Assembly (NCBI GenBank): GCA_017937095.1
Contig: JAGBEG010000014.1
Span: 1-64,000, forward strand
DNA: 64,000 nt
Direction of reading: 5' to 3'
Source of the DNA: Roseburia sp.
Lineage (GTDB): Bacteria; Bacillota; Clostridia; Lachnospirales; Lachnospiraceae
The notes beneath the pieces were generated by a model, which ran no database searches, had not been told where the DNA came from, and was given only the letters and a program-made list of their open reading frames with translations. Both the position numbers and the translations under genes were made by a program. Positions within the stretch are counted from its first letter, which is position 1. Each line of letters begins with the position of its first letter. This document shows, in pieces, positions 45,475-53,469 of the stretch.

Positions 45475-46818
45475 TCATATCACCTGAAAAGTTTTCCACT
45501 TCCCCGATCTCTGCCTCCAGAAGAAAACAACCGCCCGGACGATCCAGTCACCAACCATTGCGAGAGCAATTCCAACGACGCCCATTTGCAGGACAACCCC
45601 TAAAAGCCAGGACAGCAATAGGCGCACCGCTATGGTGGACAAAACCGAAACATACATTGTGAACTTCACATCGCCTGCTGCCCGCAGCCCGTTGCTGAGC
45701 GCACCGGAAAAAGGATAAGCGACGGCATTGAACAGATTGTGGATCAGAACCAGCAGGATGACAAGCCGCTTTGTGTCCGGCTCCAACGCATAGAATCTCA
45801 TAAACAGGGGCGTCAGAAGGAAAACCAGAAGATTCCATGCCGATGAAAGCAGCAGTGTGATCTTCGTCAATTTCTGAAAGTAGACTTCTGCAGCCTGCGT
45901 GTCCCTGTTTCCCATGCACTGTCCGATGACGGTGATAAACACCGGTCCCATAGCAACACCCGCCAGAGCAGCCAAAGACCAGATACTTTGCGCCACACCG
46001 TTTGCGGCAATCTGATAGGTGCCAAAGAGCGCCACCATACTGCTTAAAGCTACCTTTACCAACTGAAAAATGCCGTTTTCCAGCCCGTTAGGAATAGCGA
46101 TCCTTAAAATATGCCGCATCATCTCACCATTCCACTGAAAAATCCATTTGCGTGCATAAATCACATCATTTTTCTTATGGAAGCAGAGCACCGTGATGAC
46201 CACTGCCGAAAATGTCCGGGCAATCAGGGAGGGCCATGCAACACCGGCGACGCCGGCACGCAGTACGAACACGCCGATCAGGTTTCCAATGACATTGATG
46301 ATATTGGACGCCACAGACAGGTACATGGTCACGCTGGTTTTCCCCATGCTGCGGAACAGCGCGGCGCCGGCGTTATAGACCGCCAAAGCCGGATAGGAAT
46401 AAGCGGAAATTCTAAGATAAGTAATGCAGGCCTGCATGACGTCACTTTCTACCTTTCCGAACATCAGACGAAGCATTCGCTCATTTCCGATCAGCACAAA
46501 TGCCGAAACCAATGCAGAAAAAATCACGGAGAACAGCAGGAGCTGGCTTGCGGCTTCCCCGGCAGCGTCCGCCTCCTTTCTGCCGATATACTGGCTGATT
46601 ACCACCGCGCCGCCGGATGCCAGCGCTGTAAACAGGTAAATAAAAATAGTGTTGAACTGATTGACCAGAGAAACGCCGGAAACCGCCGCTTCCCCGGCAT
46701 AGCTGACAACTAAGGTATCTGCCAGACCTACAAGCATGACCAGCAACTGTTCTAAAAACAGCGGAACAATCATCTCTTTTAATGCTTTATTTGAAAACAA
46801 CTCCGTTTGCTCGTCCAT
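45475..46818 (-). CDS. MATE-family multidrug/metabolite exporter
   Basis: The 447-residue protein has twelve predicted TM helices and the two-fold MATE repeat (VLVGLADTLVVSYAGEAAVSG near residue 30). MATE proteins extrude cationic drugs or metabolites with sodium or protons. AGGAAGG lies six bases before the ATG. It is upstream of flavodoxin C, which hints at coupling between reduction and export of a toxic compound. Confidence 0.92.
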   Translation of the reverse strand: MDEQTELFSNKALKEMIVPLFLEQLLVMLVGLADTLVVSYAGEAAVSGVSLVNQFNTIFIYLFTALASGGAVVISQYIGRKEADAAGEAASQLLLFSVIFSALVSAFVLIGNERMLRLMFGKVESDVMQACITYLRISAYSYPALAVYNAGAALFRSMGKTSVTMYLSVASNIINVIGNLIGVFVLRAGVAGVAWPSLIARTFSAVVITVLCFHKKNDVIYARKWIFQWNGEMMRHILRIAIPNGLENGIFQLVKVALSSMVALFGTYQIAANGVAQSIWSLAALAGVAMGPVFITVIGQCMGNRDTQAAEVYFQKLTKITLLLSSAWNLLVFLLTPLFMRFYALEPDTKRLVILLVLIHNLFNAVAYPFSGALSNGLRAAGDVKFTMYVSVLSTIAVRLLLSWLLGVVLQMGVVGIALAMVGDWIVRAVVFFWRQRSGKWKTFQVI

Positions 46819-46959
46819 GCTTCACCTTCCTCTCTACAGGAAATTCCCTGCCTTCATCTATCGCAGTAATCGTTCTTTTTCCTTCCTTATTTTCATTTTT
46901 GGTTTCATGAGCCATTTGTCCTTTCCCAAGATCCTCTCCTTAAGATCTTCTTTATTGGA

Positions 46960-47688
46960 TCATTCTCCCAGATTCAGACCGAGGCTGTTTACCCACTCCA
47001 TAACCGCATCCTGAGAGTCGCTGCCATTCAGTCGCCGTCCATCAAGCCACGTAGCTCCGCTGGTAAGCTGTTCCAGATTGGCTGCACTGGAACCAACACC
47101 GCTGCCGCCGGACGTGCAGAAGGGAACAATGGTCTTACCGGAAAAGTCATAGCTTTCCATGAAGGTGCTGACAATTCTCGGTGCTTCTCCCCACCAGATG
47201 GGATAACCGAGAAATACAATGTCATACTGATCCATGTTATCTACGGAACCGGAAATGGCGGGGCGGGCAGACGGATCGTTCATTTCGATCGTAGTACGGC
47301 TGTTGTTATCATTGTAGTTAAGATCAGCATCGGTATAAGGCTCTTCCGGTACAATCTCGTAAAGGTCTGCGTTCAGACCATTCGCGATATGTTCCGCCAC
47401 GCCTTTGGTAGTACCAGTGGCAGAGAAATAGGCTACCAGTACCTTTGTACCTTCCGTTTCGTCGGGCTGCGTCACTTCGGTTTCCGGCTCGGATTCCTCT
47501 TCAGCGGGCTGCGTCACTTCGGTTTCCGGTTCGGATTCTGCCGCGCCGCTTTCCGGTACAGATGTTTCTTCCGATACGCTGCTCTCCGTATCAGGGGAAC
47601 TTGTTTTGGCCGGGGTGCTATTTCCGGCGCACGCCACAAGGGATACGGCCATCAAAAGAGTAAGTAAAAGAGCTGCAAATTTCTTCAT
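46960..47688 (-). CDS. surface lipoprotein flavodoxin (D)
   Basis: The protein is about 242 residues. A lipoprotein signal peptide ends in a lipobox (SLVAC, Cys at about 20). A Ser/Glu/Pro/Thr linker (about 21-78) follows, with a 14-residue unit SEPETEVTQP repeated twice (42-bp DNA repeat at about 47464-47545). The flavodoxin domain (about 84-240) has YFSATGTTKGVAEHIA, GYPIWWGEAP and TSGGSGVGSS motifs. Most flavodoxins are cytoplasmic, so this is unusual. The Met at 47688 has GGAGG seven bases upstream. It is the fourth gene of a MerR-like fragment/cupin/CMD operon. Confidence 0.88.
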   Translation of the reverse strand: MKKFAALLLTLLMAVSLVACAGNSTPAKTSSPDTESSVSEETSVPESGAAESEPETEVTQPAEEESEPETEVTQPDETEGTKVLVAYFSATGTTKGVAEHIANGLNADLYEIVPEEPYTDADLNYNDNNSRTTIEMNDPSARPAISGSVDNMDQYDIVFLGYPIWWGEAPRIVSTFMESYDFSGKTIVPFCTSGGSGVGSSAANLEQLTSGATWLDGRRLNGSDSQDAVMEWVNSLGLNLGE

Positions 47689-47762
47689 TGTTTTTCCTCC
47701 AATCTTTATATGAACCGACCCCGAGGTTTCCGGTTCCGTATCGACCATTTCATGTTTTCACC

Positions 47763-48086
47763 TTATGTCTCATCATAAACCTCTTTCGCCATCCGAAACG
47801 CTGCCCACGCCTTCGGCCAACCGGCATAAAAGGCCGCATGGGTCAGGATTTCTGCCATTTCCTCTGCCGTTACCCCGTGGTTTTTTGCGTTCAAAATATG
47901 GAATTTCAGCGAGCTGTCCAACACGCCGCTTGCCATCAGTGCCGTTACTGTAACCACACTTCTGTCTCTGGCGGACAGCTTATCCTCCCGCGACCAGACC
48001 TCACCGAACAGCACATCATCATTTAACTCTGCAAACTTAGGTGCAAAAGCGCCCAATTCGTCATGTCCAGCAGTAACCTTTGTCAT
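47763..48086 (-). CDS. carboxymuconolactone decarboxylase (CMD) family protein
   Basis: A CMD-fold protein of about 107 residues with the family core (LSARDRSVVTVTALMASGVLDSSLKFH as two helices) and a catalytic-type His before NAKNHGV. There is no AhpD-type CxxC pair, so peroxidase activity is unlikely. In Clostridia this type commonly sits with cupins and flavodoxins; the substrate is unknown. GAGGAGG lies eight bases before the ATG at 48086. It is 14 bp after the cupin gene. Confidence 0.85.
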   Translation of the reverse strand: MTKVTAGHDELGAFAPKFAELNDDVLFGEVWSREDKLSARDRSVVTVTALMASGVLDSSLKFHILNAKNHGVTAEEMAEILTHAAFYAGWPKAWAAFRMAKEVYDET

Positions 48087-48100
48087 CTGAAACGCCTCCT

Positions 48101-48514
48101 CTACTTCAATTTTCTGTAATCTTCTTCTGAAACCGGCTCCAGCCACTCATTAGAGGTATTCTCACCGGGAACCTCTATAGCGATATGTGCAAACCAGCTA
48201 TCTTTTGCCGCTTCATGCCAATGCTTTACACCCACCGGAATCGCAACCACATCTCCTGCATGAAGCTCCTGCGCCTCCTTGCCCCATTCCTGATACCAGC
48301 CGCGTCCGCCGGTGACAAGCAGAATCTGTCCGCCGCCCTTATCACCGCGATGGATGTGCCAGTTATTCCGGCAGGCAGGCTCAAATGTCACGTTTGCAAC
48401 ACCCACGCCATTTAATTGTGTCAACATTGCCAGATAAGATTGCCCGGAAAAATATTCTCCAAATGGATTCGGCACACCTTTTTCAAAAATAGTTCCATAC
48501 TCTAATTCATTCAT
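48101..48514 (-). CDS. cupin-domain protein
   Basis: The 137-residue protein is a single-domain cupin. Metal-binding His residues are in NNWHIHRGDKGGGQ (about 50-63), with a second motif GDVVAIPVGVKHWH (about 87-100). It probably acts on small aromatic or quinone-like compounds with the CMD protein next to it, by analogy only. AAGGAG precedes the ATG. It overlaps the MerR-like fragment gene by eight bases. Confidence 0.88.
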   Translation of the reverse strand: MNELEYGTIFEKGVPNPFGEYFSGQSYLAMLTQLNGVGVANVTFEPACRNNWHIHRGDKGGGQILLVTGGRGWYQEWGKEAQELHAGDVVAIPVGVKHWHEAAKDSWFAHIAIEVPGENTSNEWLEPVSEEDYRKLK

Positions 48515-48689
48515 GTAAAAAATCTCCTTTCCTTACCTCATGGATCATATAGTCCAACTGGTCTAATAACTGCTGCTTACTATGGATTTCATCCAGTAAC
48601 TGCGCCCTGCTTTTTCTTAAAATCCTGATCTGTTCCTCCTTTGTTTTCCCATTCTCTTTTACCAGCTTGGTTATTTCCTCTAATGTCAT
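48507..48689 (-). CDS. 60-residue protein resembling the C-terminal helix of MerR regulators
   Basis: The protein is all-helical and reads like the dimerisation/effector helix of MerR-family regulators (start MTLEEI, end QLLDQLDYMIHEV). It has no DNA-binding domain. The upstream 140 bp hold no frame that could supply the N-terminal winged helix. It has its own AAGGAG ribosome site seven bases upstream and is the first gene of the operon, so it seems to be translated as a stand-alone peptide. It could be a relic or a small dominant-negative partner. Confidence 0.6.
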   Translation of the reverse strand: MTLEEITKLVKENGKTKEEQIRILRKSRAQLLDEIHSKQQLLDQLDYMIHEVRKGDFLHE

Positions 48690-48748
48690 CCCTAATCTCC
48701 TTATGCAATAGACAGCACCCTCTGCGAACTTTCTGCGTCAAAAAAAGC

Positions 48749-48818
48749 AGGTGTAGAGGAAAAATGGCTACACTTTTTTCTACACCTACATTATAATCTG
48801 AGCTATGAGTCATATCAA
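48749..48818 (-). promoter_or_regulatory. promoter and operator of the cupin/CMD/flavodoxin operon
   Basis: The minus strand has TTGATA (48818-48813), a 17-bp spacer and TATAAT (48795-48790). A perfect inverted repeat, AGGTGTAGA (48749-48757) with TCTACACCT (48779-48787), starts at the expected start site and runs about 35 bp downstream. CTACAC is also repeated at 48768 and 48780. It is a candidate operator or leader stem. Confidence 0.75.
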
Positions 48819-48829
48819 ATACTTGATTT

Positions 48830-49720
48830 TTATGTCTCACTTATGCCTAAAAAGCATTTCATATGTTCGATGAATTTCGTCGCCGCCAAACTAAAAGGCT
48901 GCTGCCTTTTCCACGCTAATACACTGTTCGCCGTAAGGAGCGGGCATAGCGGCCGGTAAGCAATTTTCTCCTTATCCCAAAAAGGTACGGAGCCTTCAAT
49001 CACAAGGGAATATGCCAGACCTCTCTGAACCATAAGGGCGCTGTTCGTAGCCAGATTGCTGGTAAAGAGGACCTGTTGTTCCTGAAAGGAATCTCCAAGC
49101 CAGTTGGATAATTCATTCCGTACATTTGTCCTTCTCGGAAGAATCAGCGGCATATTCTTCAGGTCGCTTGCGCTTACAGCTTCTTTCTCCGCAAGCGGAT
49201 CATCCGGGCGCATTAAGACAACCCACCGTTCTTTTCCCTTCAAACGAATAAACTCAAACTTTTCTATGTCGACCGGCTCCAGCAACACGCCAATATCAAT
49301 CAGACCTTTTTCCATCTGCTCCTTTACCAGATCGGCATTTGCTGTAAAAATATCGAAAGTGACAAGCGGGTACTTTTTACGGAAGTCTTCAATCATTTCC
49401 GGCAGTACCTGCATCGCCGCCAATTCTCCGCCGCCAATGACGATTCTGCCTTCTACAAGCTCGTCCTGCCAGGCTAATTCTCTTTCGGTCCGGTCAACCA
49501 AAGACAAGATTTCCTCTGCCCGCCGCCGCAGCAATATCCCTTCATTCGTCAGGGTAATTTTTCTCGCACCTCTGTGAAACAGCTTAACTCCGACTTCCTC
49601 CTCCAACTGCGATAGCTGGCGGCTAAGCGTCGGCTGCGTGATATGTAAGACTTCTGCTGCCCGATTGATACCTTCTTCCCGCACAACCGTCAGAAAATAG
49701 CGAAGCACCCGGATTTCCAT
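48830..49720 (-). CDS. LysR-family regulator (B)
   Basis: A LysR-type regulator of about 296 residues with an N-terminal winged helix (about 1-60; GINRAAEVLHITQPTLSRQ) and an effector domain (about 90-290). The Met at 49720 has GGAGG seven bases upstream. It lies in the same direction as, and directly upstream of, the cupin/CMD/flavodoxin operon. The promoter of that operon lies at its 3' end, so it may control it. Confidence 0.9.
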   Translation of the reverse strand: MEIRVLRYFLTVVREEGINRAAEVLHITQPTLSRQLSQLEEEVGVKLFHRGARKITLTNEGILLRRRAEEILSLVDRTERELAWQDELVEGRIVIGGGELAAMQVLPEMIEDFRKKYPLVTFDIFTANADLVKEQMEKGLIDIGVLLEPVDIEKFEFIRLKGKERWVVLMRPDDPLAEKEAVSASDLKNMPLILPRRTNVRNELSNWLGDSFQEQQVLFTSNLATNSALMVQRGLAYSLVIEGSVPFWDKEKIAYRPLCPLLTANSVLAWKRQQPFSLAATKFIEHMKCFLGISET

Positions 49721-49882
49721 AGCATTCCCTCCTGAAAAAAATGTTTTTCGTATTATAACATCGGTTATGCTTAAAAGGCAATATATTGTTTCTGATTTCA
49801 TTTAAGGCATAGCTGGAATCCGCAGCACCCATGTGCGGACAGGGGAGGAAGCAGGAAATGCCTTCCTCTTTATTGCTTTACG

Positions 49883-50638
49883 TTAATACCCAAGACCGTG
49901 CAGCCATTCCTCTACATCGGCTGCCACATCAGATACCGCTGCGGCGGCTGTTTCATGGCTGACCGTAAATCCATCGGAAATCACTGTCGCATCCAGTTCC
50001 AGCTCCTGAATCGTGTCGGGTGTTCCGGAAAGGCGGCTGCCTCTGTGAACATCGAAGGGAATAATCGTCTTGCCAGAGAAATCATATTCGTCAAAGAAGC
50101 TGTACATCACCTGGGGAAGGTCATACCACCACAATGGATAGCCCACAAAAATCGTGTCATATTCGTCGAGATTCTCAATATGCGAGGTCAGCTCCGGACG
50201 TTCATCGTTATCCTGTTCCACGGACGCATATTCAATCAGATCATTGATGTCACCCGGATAGTCTACCGAGGTTTCGATGGAAAACAGATCACCGCCTGTG
50301 ACCGCCTGAATGTCCTCCGCTACCGTCCGGACCAGACCCTTTGCTTCGCCACTTACCTCCGTGACACTGGCTGAGGAAATGGCATCCACATCGCTGTTTT
50401 CAGCGACCGCAAAATAGGCAATGAGAACCTTTCCTGTCCCTGTGTTCTCTGCGTTTCCAACGCTCTCTGTACTGTTTTCTCCATTGTCCTGCAAATCCTG
50501 CACACTGCCCTCTACAGCCTGATTTGGCTCTGTCTGTGTGGACGAATCATTCGCGTTGTCAGAATCATTCGCTGCCCCGCAGGCCGTCAGCCCAAGCATC
50601 AGTGCAGCAGTTAAGGCAAATATAGTTTTTGTTTTCAT
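49883..50638 (-). CDS. surface lipoprotein flavodoxin (E)
   Basis: The 251-residue protein begins with a lipoprotein signal peptide with lipobox (GLTAC, Cys20). An Asn/Asp/Ser/Thr-rich linker (about 21-70) and a flavodoxin domain (about 72-250) follow. The phosphate loop is extended and changed (AENSDVDAISSASV between IAYFAV and later residues). GYPLWWYDLP and DVHRGSRLSGT correspond to the other FMN loops. It lies 20 bp after an aldo/keto reductase gene in one operon, so a cytoplasmic reductase and a surface flavoprotein are co-expressed. Confidence 0.85.
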   Translation of the reverse strand: MKTKTIFALTAALMLGLTACGAANDSDNANDSSTQTEPNQAVEGSVQDLQDNGENSTESVGNAENTGTGKVLIAYFAVAENSDVDAISSASVTEVSGEAKGLVRTVAEDIQAVTGGDLFSIETSVDYPGDINDLIEYASVEQDNDERPELTSHIENLDEYDTIFVGYPLWWYDLPQVMYSFFDEYDFSGKTIIPFDVHRGSRLSGTPDTIQELELDATVISDGFTVSHETAAAAVSDVAADVEEWLHGLGY

Positions 50639-50658
50639 AATGCTTATTTCCTTTCGTT

Positions 50659-51507
50659 TTATGGATGAATTTTCATAGCGTTCAAGGCTCTCGCCGTGCT
50701 GGACGAATAGTGGTTAATAATCTCACTGTACCCGATGTCCAGTGCTGCGATTGCATCCATATCCTTGCTGTCCAGCGTGAAATCCCATATATTCATATTT
50801 TCTTCCATCCGTTCCTTCCGGGCAGATTTGGGAATAACAACAACGCCCCTCTGGATATTCCACCGCAGAATGACCTGCGCCGTACTCTTTCCATATCTGG
50901 CAGCGATTTTGCCCAGCAGGCGGTGACAGAAAATATTCTTCTGCCCTTCCGAAAGCGGTCCCCACGCTTCCGGCTGAACTTTATATCTCCGCATGGTCAA
51001 AATCGCAGAAGTCTGCTGATAAAACGGATGGATCTCCACCTGATTCACTGCCGGCTGGATTTCATGATTCACACACAGATCCACCAGACGGGCGTCATCA
51101 AAGTTACAGACCCCGATGGCACGAATCGTTCCTTCCCGGTACATTTCTTCCATGGCACGCCATGCGCCGTAGTAATCCCCAAAAGGCTGATGGATCAGGT
51201 ACAGATCCAGATAATCAACTCCCAGCCGTTTCATGGAAGCCTCTGCCGCTCTTTTCGCCCCTTTATAGCCCATGTCCTGCACCCACAGCTTTGTGGTAAT
51301 GAACAATTCTTCACGGGGAATACCGGATTTTTTCATAGCGGCTCCAACGCCCTCCTCATTTCCATAGGCAGACGCCGTATCAATCAGCCGGTATCCAACG
51401 GAAAGCGCGTCAGTGACACATCTCTCACATTCTTCAGGCGGTATCTGAAACACGCCATATCCTTCCTGGGGCATTTTTACCCCGTTATCCAACGTAATAT
51501 CATTCAT
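50659..51507 (-). CDS. aldo/keto reductase (AKR5-like, copy 1)
   Basis: An NADPH-dependent aldo/keto reductase of about 282 residues, TIM barrel. The catalytic tetrad is present: Asp and Tyr in DTASAYGNE (about 39-47), Lys in TTKLWV (about 71-76), His in IHQPF (about 106). The C-terminal cofactor motif is VVIPKSARKERM. It resembles 2,5-diketo-gluconate/methylglyoxal reductase-type enzymes. AAGGAGG lies upstream of the Met at 51507. It is divergent from a LysR gene. Paralogues lie at 55530 and 60511. Confidence 0.92.
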   Translation of the reverse strand: MNDITLDNGVKMPQEGYGVFQIPPEECERCVTDALSVGYRLIDTASAYGNEEGVGAAMKKSGIPREELFITTKLWVQDMGYKGAKRAAEASMKRLGVDYLDLYLIHQPFGDYYGAWRAMEEMYREGTIRAIGVCNFDDARLVDLCVNHEIQPAVNQVEIHPFYQQTSAILTMRRYKVQPEAWGPLSEGQKNIFCHRLLGKIAARYGKSTAQVILRWNIQRGVVVIPKSARKERMEENMNIWDFTLDSKDMDAIAALDIGYSEIINHYSSSTARALNAMKIHP

Positions 51508-51589
51508 AGGAGTCCTCCTTACTAAATAGTCATTCATCTATCGCAACAGGTAAGAAGCAGCCATAAAAATCTCCTCATTTGCTTTTGAA

Positions 51590-51605
51590 TCTGTTATAAT
51601 ACAGA
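51590..51605 (+). promoter_or_regulatory. LysR promoter -10 inside a palindrome
   Basis: TCTGT-TATAAT-ACAGA is a perfect 5-bp inverted repeat centred on a TATAAT box, 26 bp before the LysR start. It lies in the 123-bp divergent region to the aldo/keto reductase gene. It is probably an autoregulation site. Confidence 0.5.
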
Positions 51606-51630
51606 CACATACCGCAAAGGAGGACTTGCC

Positions 51631-52479
51631 ATGGCCGAATTAAATCAGTTTTACCAACTGGTTACCATTGCTGATACCGGCACACTGTCAAAAGCCGCAG
51701 AGATCGTCCACATCTCTCAGCCTGCGCTTACCCGTTCCATACAGAAATTGGAAGCCGAATGGAATGTCACTTTGTTTGACCGGCAAAAAAATAAAATCAC
51801 CCTGAATCAGACCGGAGAACTTGCCGTCCAGTATGCCAGGCGTATTCTGGACGATGTTAATACAATGACAAATGCAATTCAGTCTTATGAGCGGAGCCTG
51901 CGCACCATTTCCATCGGCTCCTGCGCTCCCGGACCTTTGTTGGAATTGCTTCCGGAACTGACAGAACGTTTCTATGGAATGACGCTGGCTTCTGAAACGG
52001 TCTGTGTGGAAAACCTGCTTCCCGGATTGTCAAAAGGAATCTATCAGTTAATCATTACCGATACGGAAGTGACTGCTCCAGATGTTTTATGCTGCCCGTT
52101 TTGCAGCGAACAACTCTATCTTACCGTCCCGCCCGCCCATCCTCTTGCGAATCGAAAGGACGGCATTTATCTGGAAGAGCTGGCAGGAGAGACCATGCTG
52201 CTGTTCAAGGAAATTGGTATCTGGAAGAACCGGGTCATCTCGAAAATGCCGCAGACAAAATTTATCCTTCAGGATCAGGATGAGGCTTTCTCCGCCTTGA
52301 TTCAGGCTTCGGCGCTTCCCGCCTTTGCATCTGATCTTACATTAAAGCATAACCATCACCGGGGAGAGCAGACCCATCGGCTGACACTTCCTATCCTTGA
52401 CCCGGAGGCCCATGTGACTTTCTACTGCTCTGCTCCTAAATCCCATAAGGCATATCTGCCAGGTCAGCGCAGCCTGTAA
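51631..52479 (+). CDS. LysR-family regulator (C)
   Basis: The 282-residue LysR-type regulator has a winged helix (about 1-60; TLSKAAEIVHISQPALTRSI) and a short effector domain (about 90-280). It is similar in length and sequence to the regulator at 61566. AAGGAGG precedes the ATG. It is divergent from the aldo/keto reductase/lipoprotein flavodoxin operon and probably regulates it. Confidence 0.9.
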   Translation: MAELNQFYQLVTIADTGTLSKAAEIVHISQPALTRSIQKLEAEWNVTLFDRQKNKITLNQTGELAVQYARRILDDVNTMTNAIQSYERSLRTISIGSCAPGPLLELLPELTERFYGMTLASETVCVENLLPGLSKGIYQLIITDTEVTAPDVLCCPFCSEQLYLTVPPAHPLANRKDGIYLEELAGETMLLFKEIGIWKNRVISKMPQTKFILQDQDEAFSALIQASALPAFASDLTLKHNHHRGEQTHRLTLPILDPEAHVTFYCSAPKSHKAYLPGQRSL

Positions 52480-52551
52480 ACCCTGTCGCCCCGCACACAG
52501 GCTTTCCATGCGCCTGCCACATCCCCGTAAGACCAATGCAGCAGATAAATG

Positions 52552-53361
52552 TTATGCTTTTATCTGCTCAAACAGCCAGCCCATTATCTCCTCGTCAAAG
52601 GCAAACTGCCCGCCGCCACCATGCTGATTGCGGATTCCGCGTTCTGTAAAATACGAACTGTCTTTGATGTCAAGTACTAAAAGACGGTCGATTTCTTCCT
52701 CTGAAAGTCCTTGTTCCAGATACAGCTTCCGCAGCGCCTCATACGCTTCTCTTGTAGGTTCGGAACCATAGTATTCATCATTTTCGCCTATGACCAGATA
52801 AACCGGCAGACGGTTTTCCACTACCGGAGCATAATCCCCATCCCATCTGGAGCTGCAATGCAGATAAGCAGTGAACAGTTCAGGAGCCTTTTCCAATACC
52901 AGCGACATGGTTTCGCCCCAATCCTCAAGCTGCGGTGCGGCAATGATCATATTATCATTGTAGTTCTTGGCTTCAAAGGCAAATTCCTCTGACTCCAGAT
53001 TCACACCCATCCCCTGAAAATATAGCCCTTCATAACCCGGCAGTGTGACAAACAGGGCATACGGCTTGCTTCCGTCATAGCTTTCCGGGATATAAATGTG
53101 GTAGTGAATATCTCCGTCATTTTCCGAATGGAGCACATTGTCCATCAAAAATCCCCGATATACTTCCGTTCCCGCCGTAACGCTCCCGGATAAGTCTGAC
53201 GCTGTAATTGTTTTCCTTGTGGCTTCCTCAACCGTTTCCTGTCCGGACCTCTCCGTGTCCGCAGAGGTGTACGGTTCCTGAGATACCGTGTTTCCGCAGG
53301 CAGTCACGGAAGCTGCCAGAAGCAGCGCCAGCATCCCTGCTAAAATTTTAGCCCCTTTCAT
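52552..53361 (-). CDS. secreted lipoprotein, esterase-like alpha/beta hydrolase
   Basis: The protein of about 269 residues has a lipoprotein signal with lipobox (SVTAC, Cys at about 22). A Glu/Thr-rich linker and a hydrolase domain (about 55-265) follow, with PYALFVTLPGYEGLYF as the oxyanion strand. The usual GxSxG nucleophile motif is not obvious: the segment in its place is APQLEDWGETMS. A C-terminal segment GIRNQHGGGGQF could give the His. It may be a degenerate esterase. The Met at 53361 has GGAGG upstream. It follows the double-hydrolase gene in the same direction. Confidence 0.65.
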   Translation of the reverse strand: MKGAKILAGMLALLLAASVTACGNTVSQEPYTSADTERSGQETVEEATRKTITASDLSGSVTAGTEVYRGFLMDNVLHSENDGDIHYHIYIPESYDGSKPYALFVTLPGYEGLYFQGMGVNLESEEFAFEAKNYNDNMIIAAPQLEDWGETMSLVLEKAPELFTAYLHCSSRWDGDYAPVVENRLPVYLVIGENDEYYGSEPTREAYEALRKLYLEQGLSEEEIDRLLVLDIKDSSYFTERGIRNQHGGGGQFAFDEEIMGWLFEQIKA

Positions 53362-53469
53362 GTTCGCTTTCCTCCTGCAGTCCATTTGCTGTCATAGTTT
53401 CCGTTTCACTTTCCTGTGTTTTCCACGCTGACATTGACGATCCAATTGTCCTTCTGTTTGTTGTTTTTG

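Noticed and set aside
52540-52575. Hairpin at the end of the lipoprotein esterase gene as a terminator
   Set aside because: A stem of GCAGATAAA with TTTATCTGC includes the stop codon, but no T-run follows on the gene strand, so it was not called.
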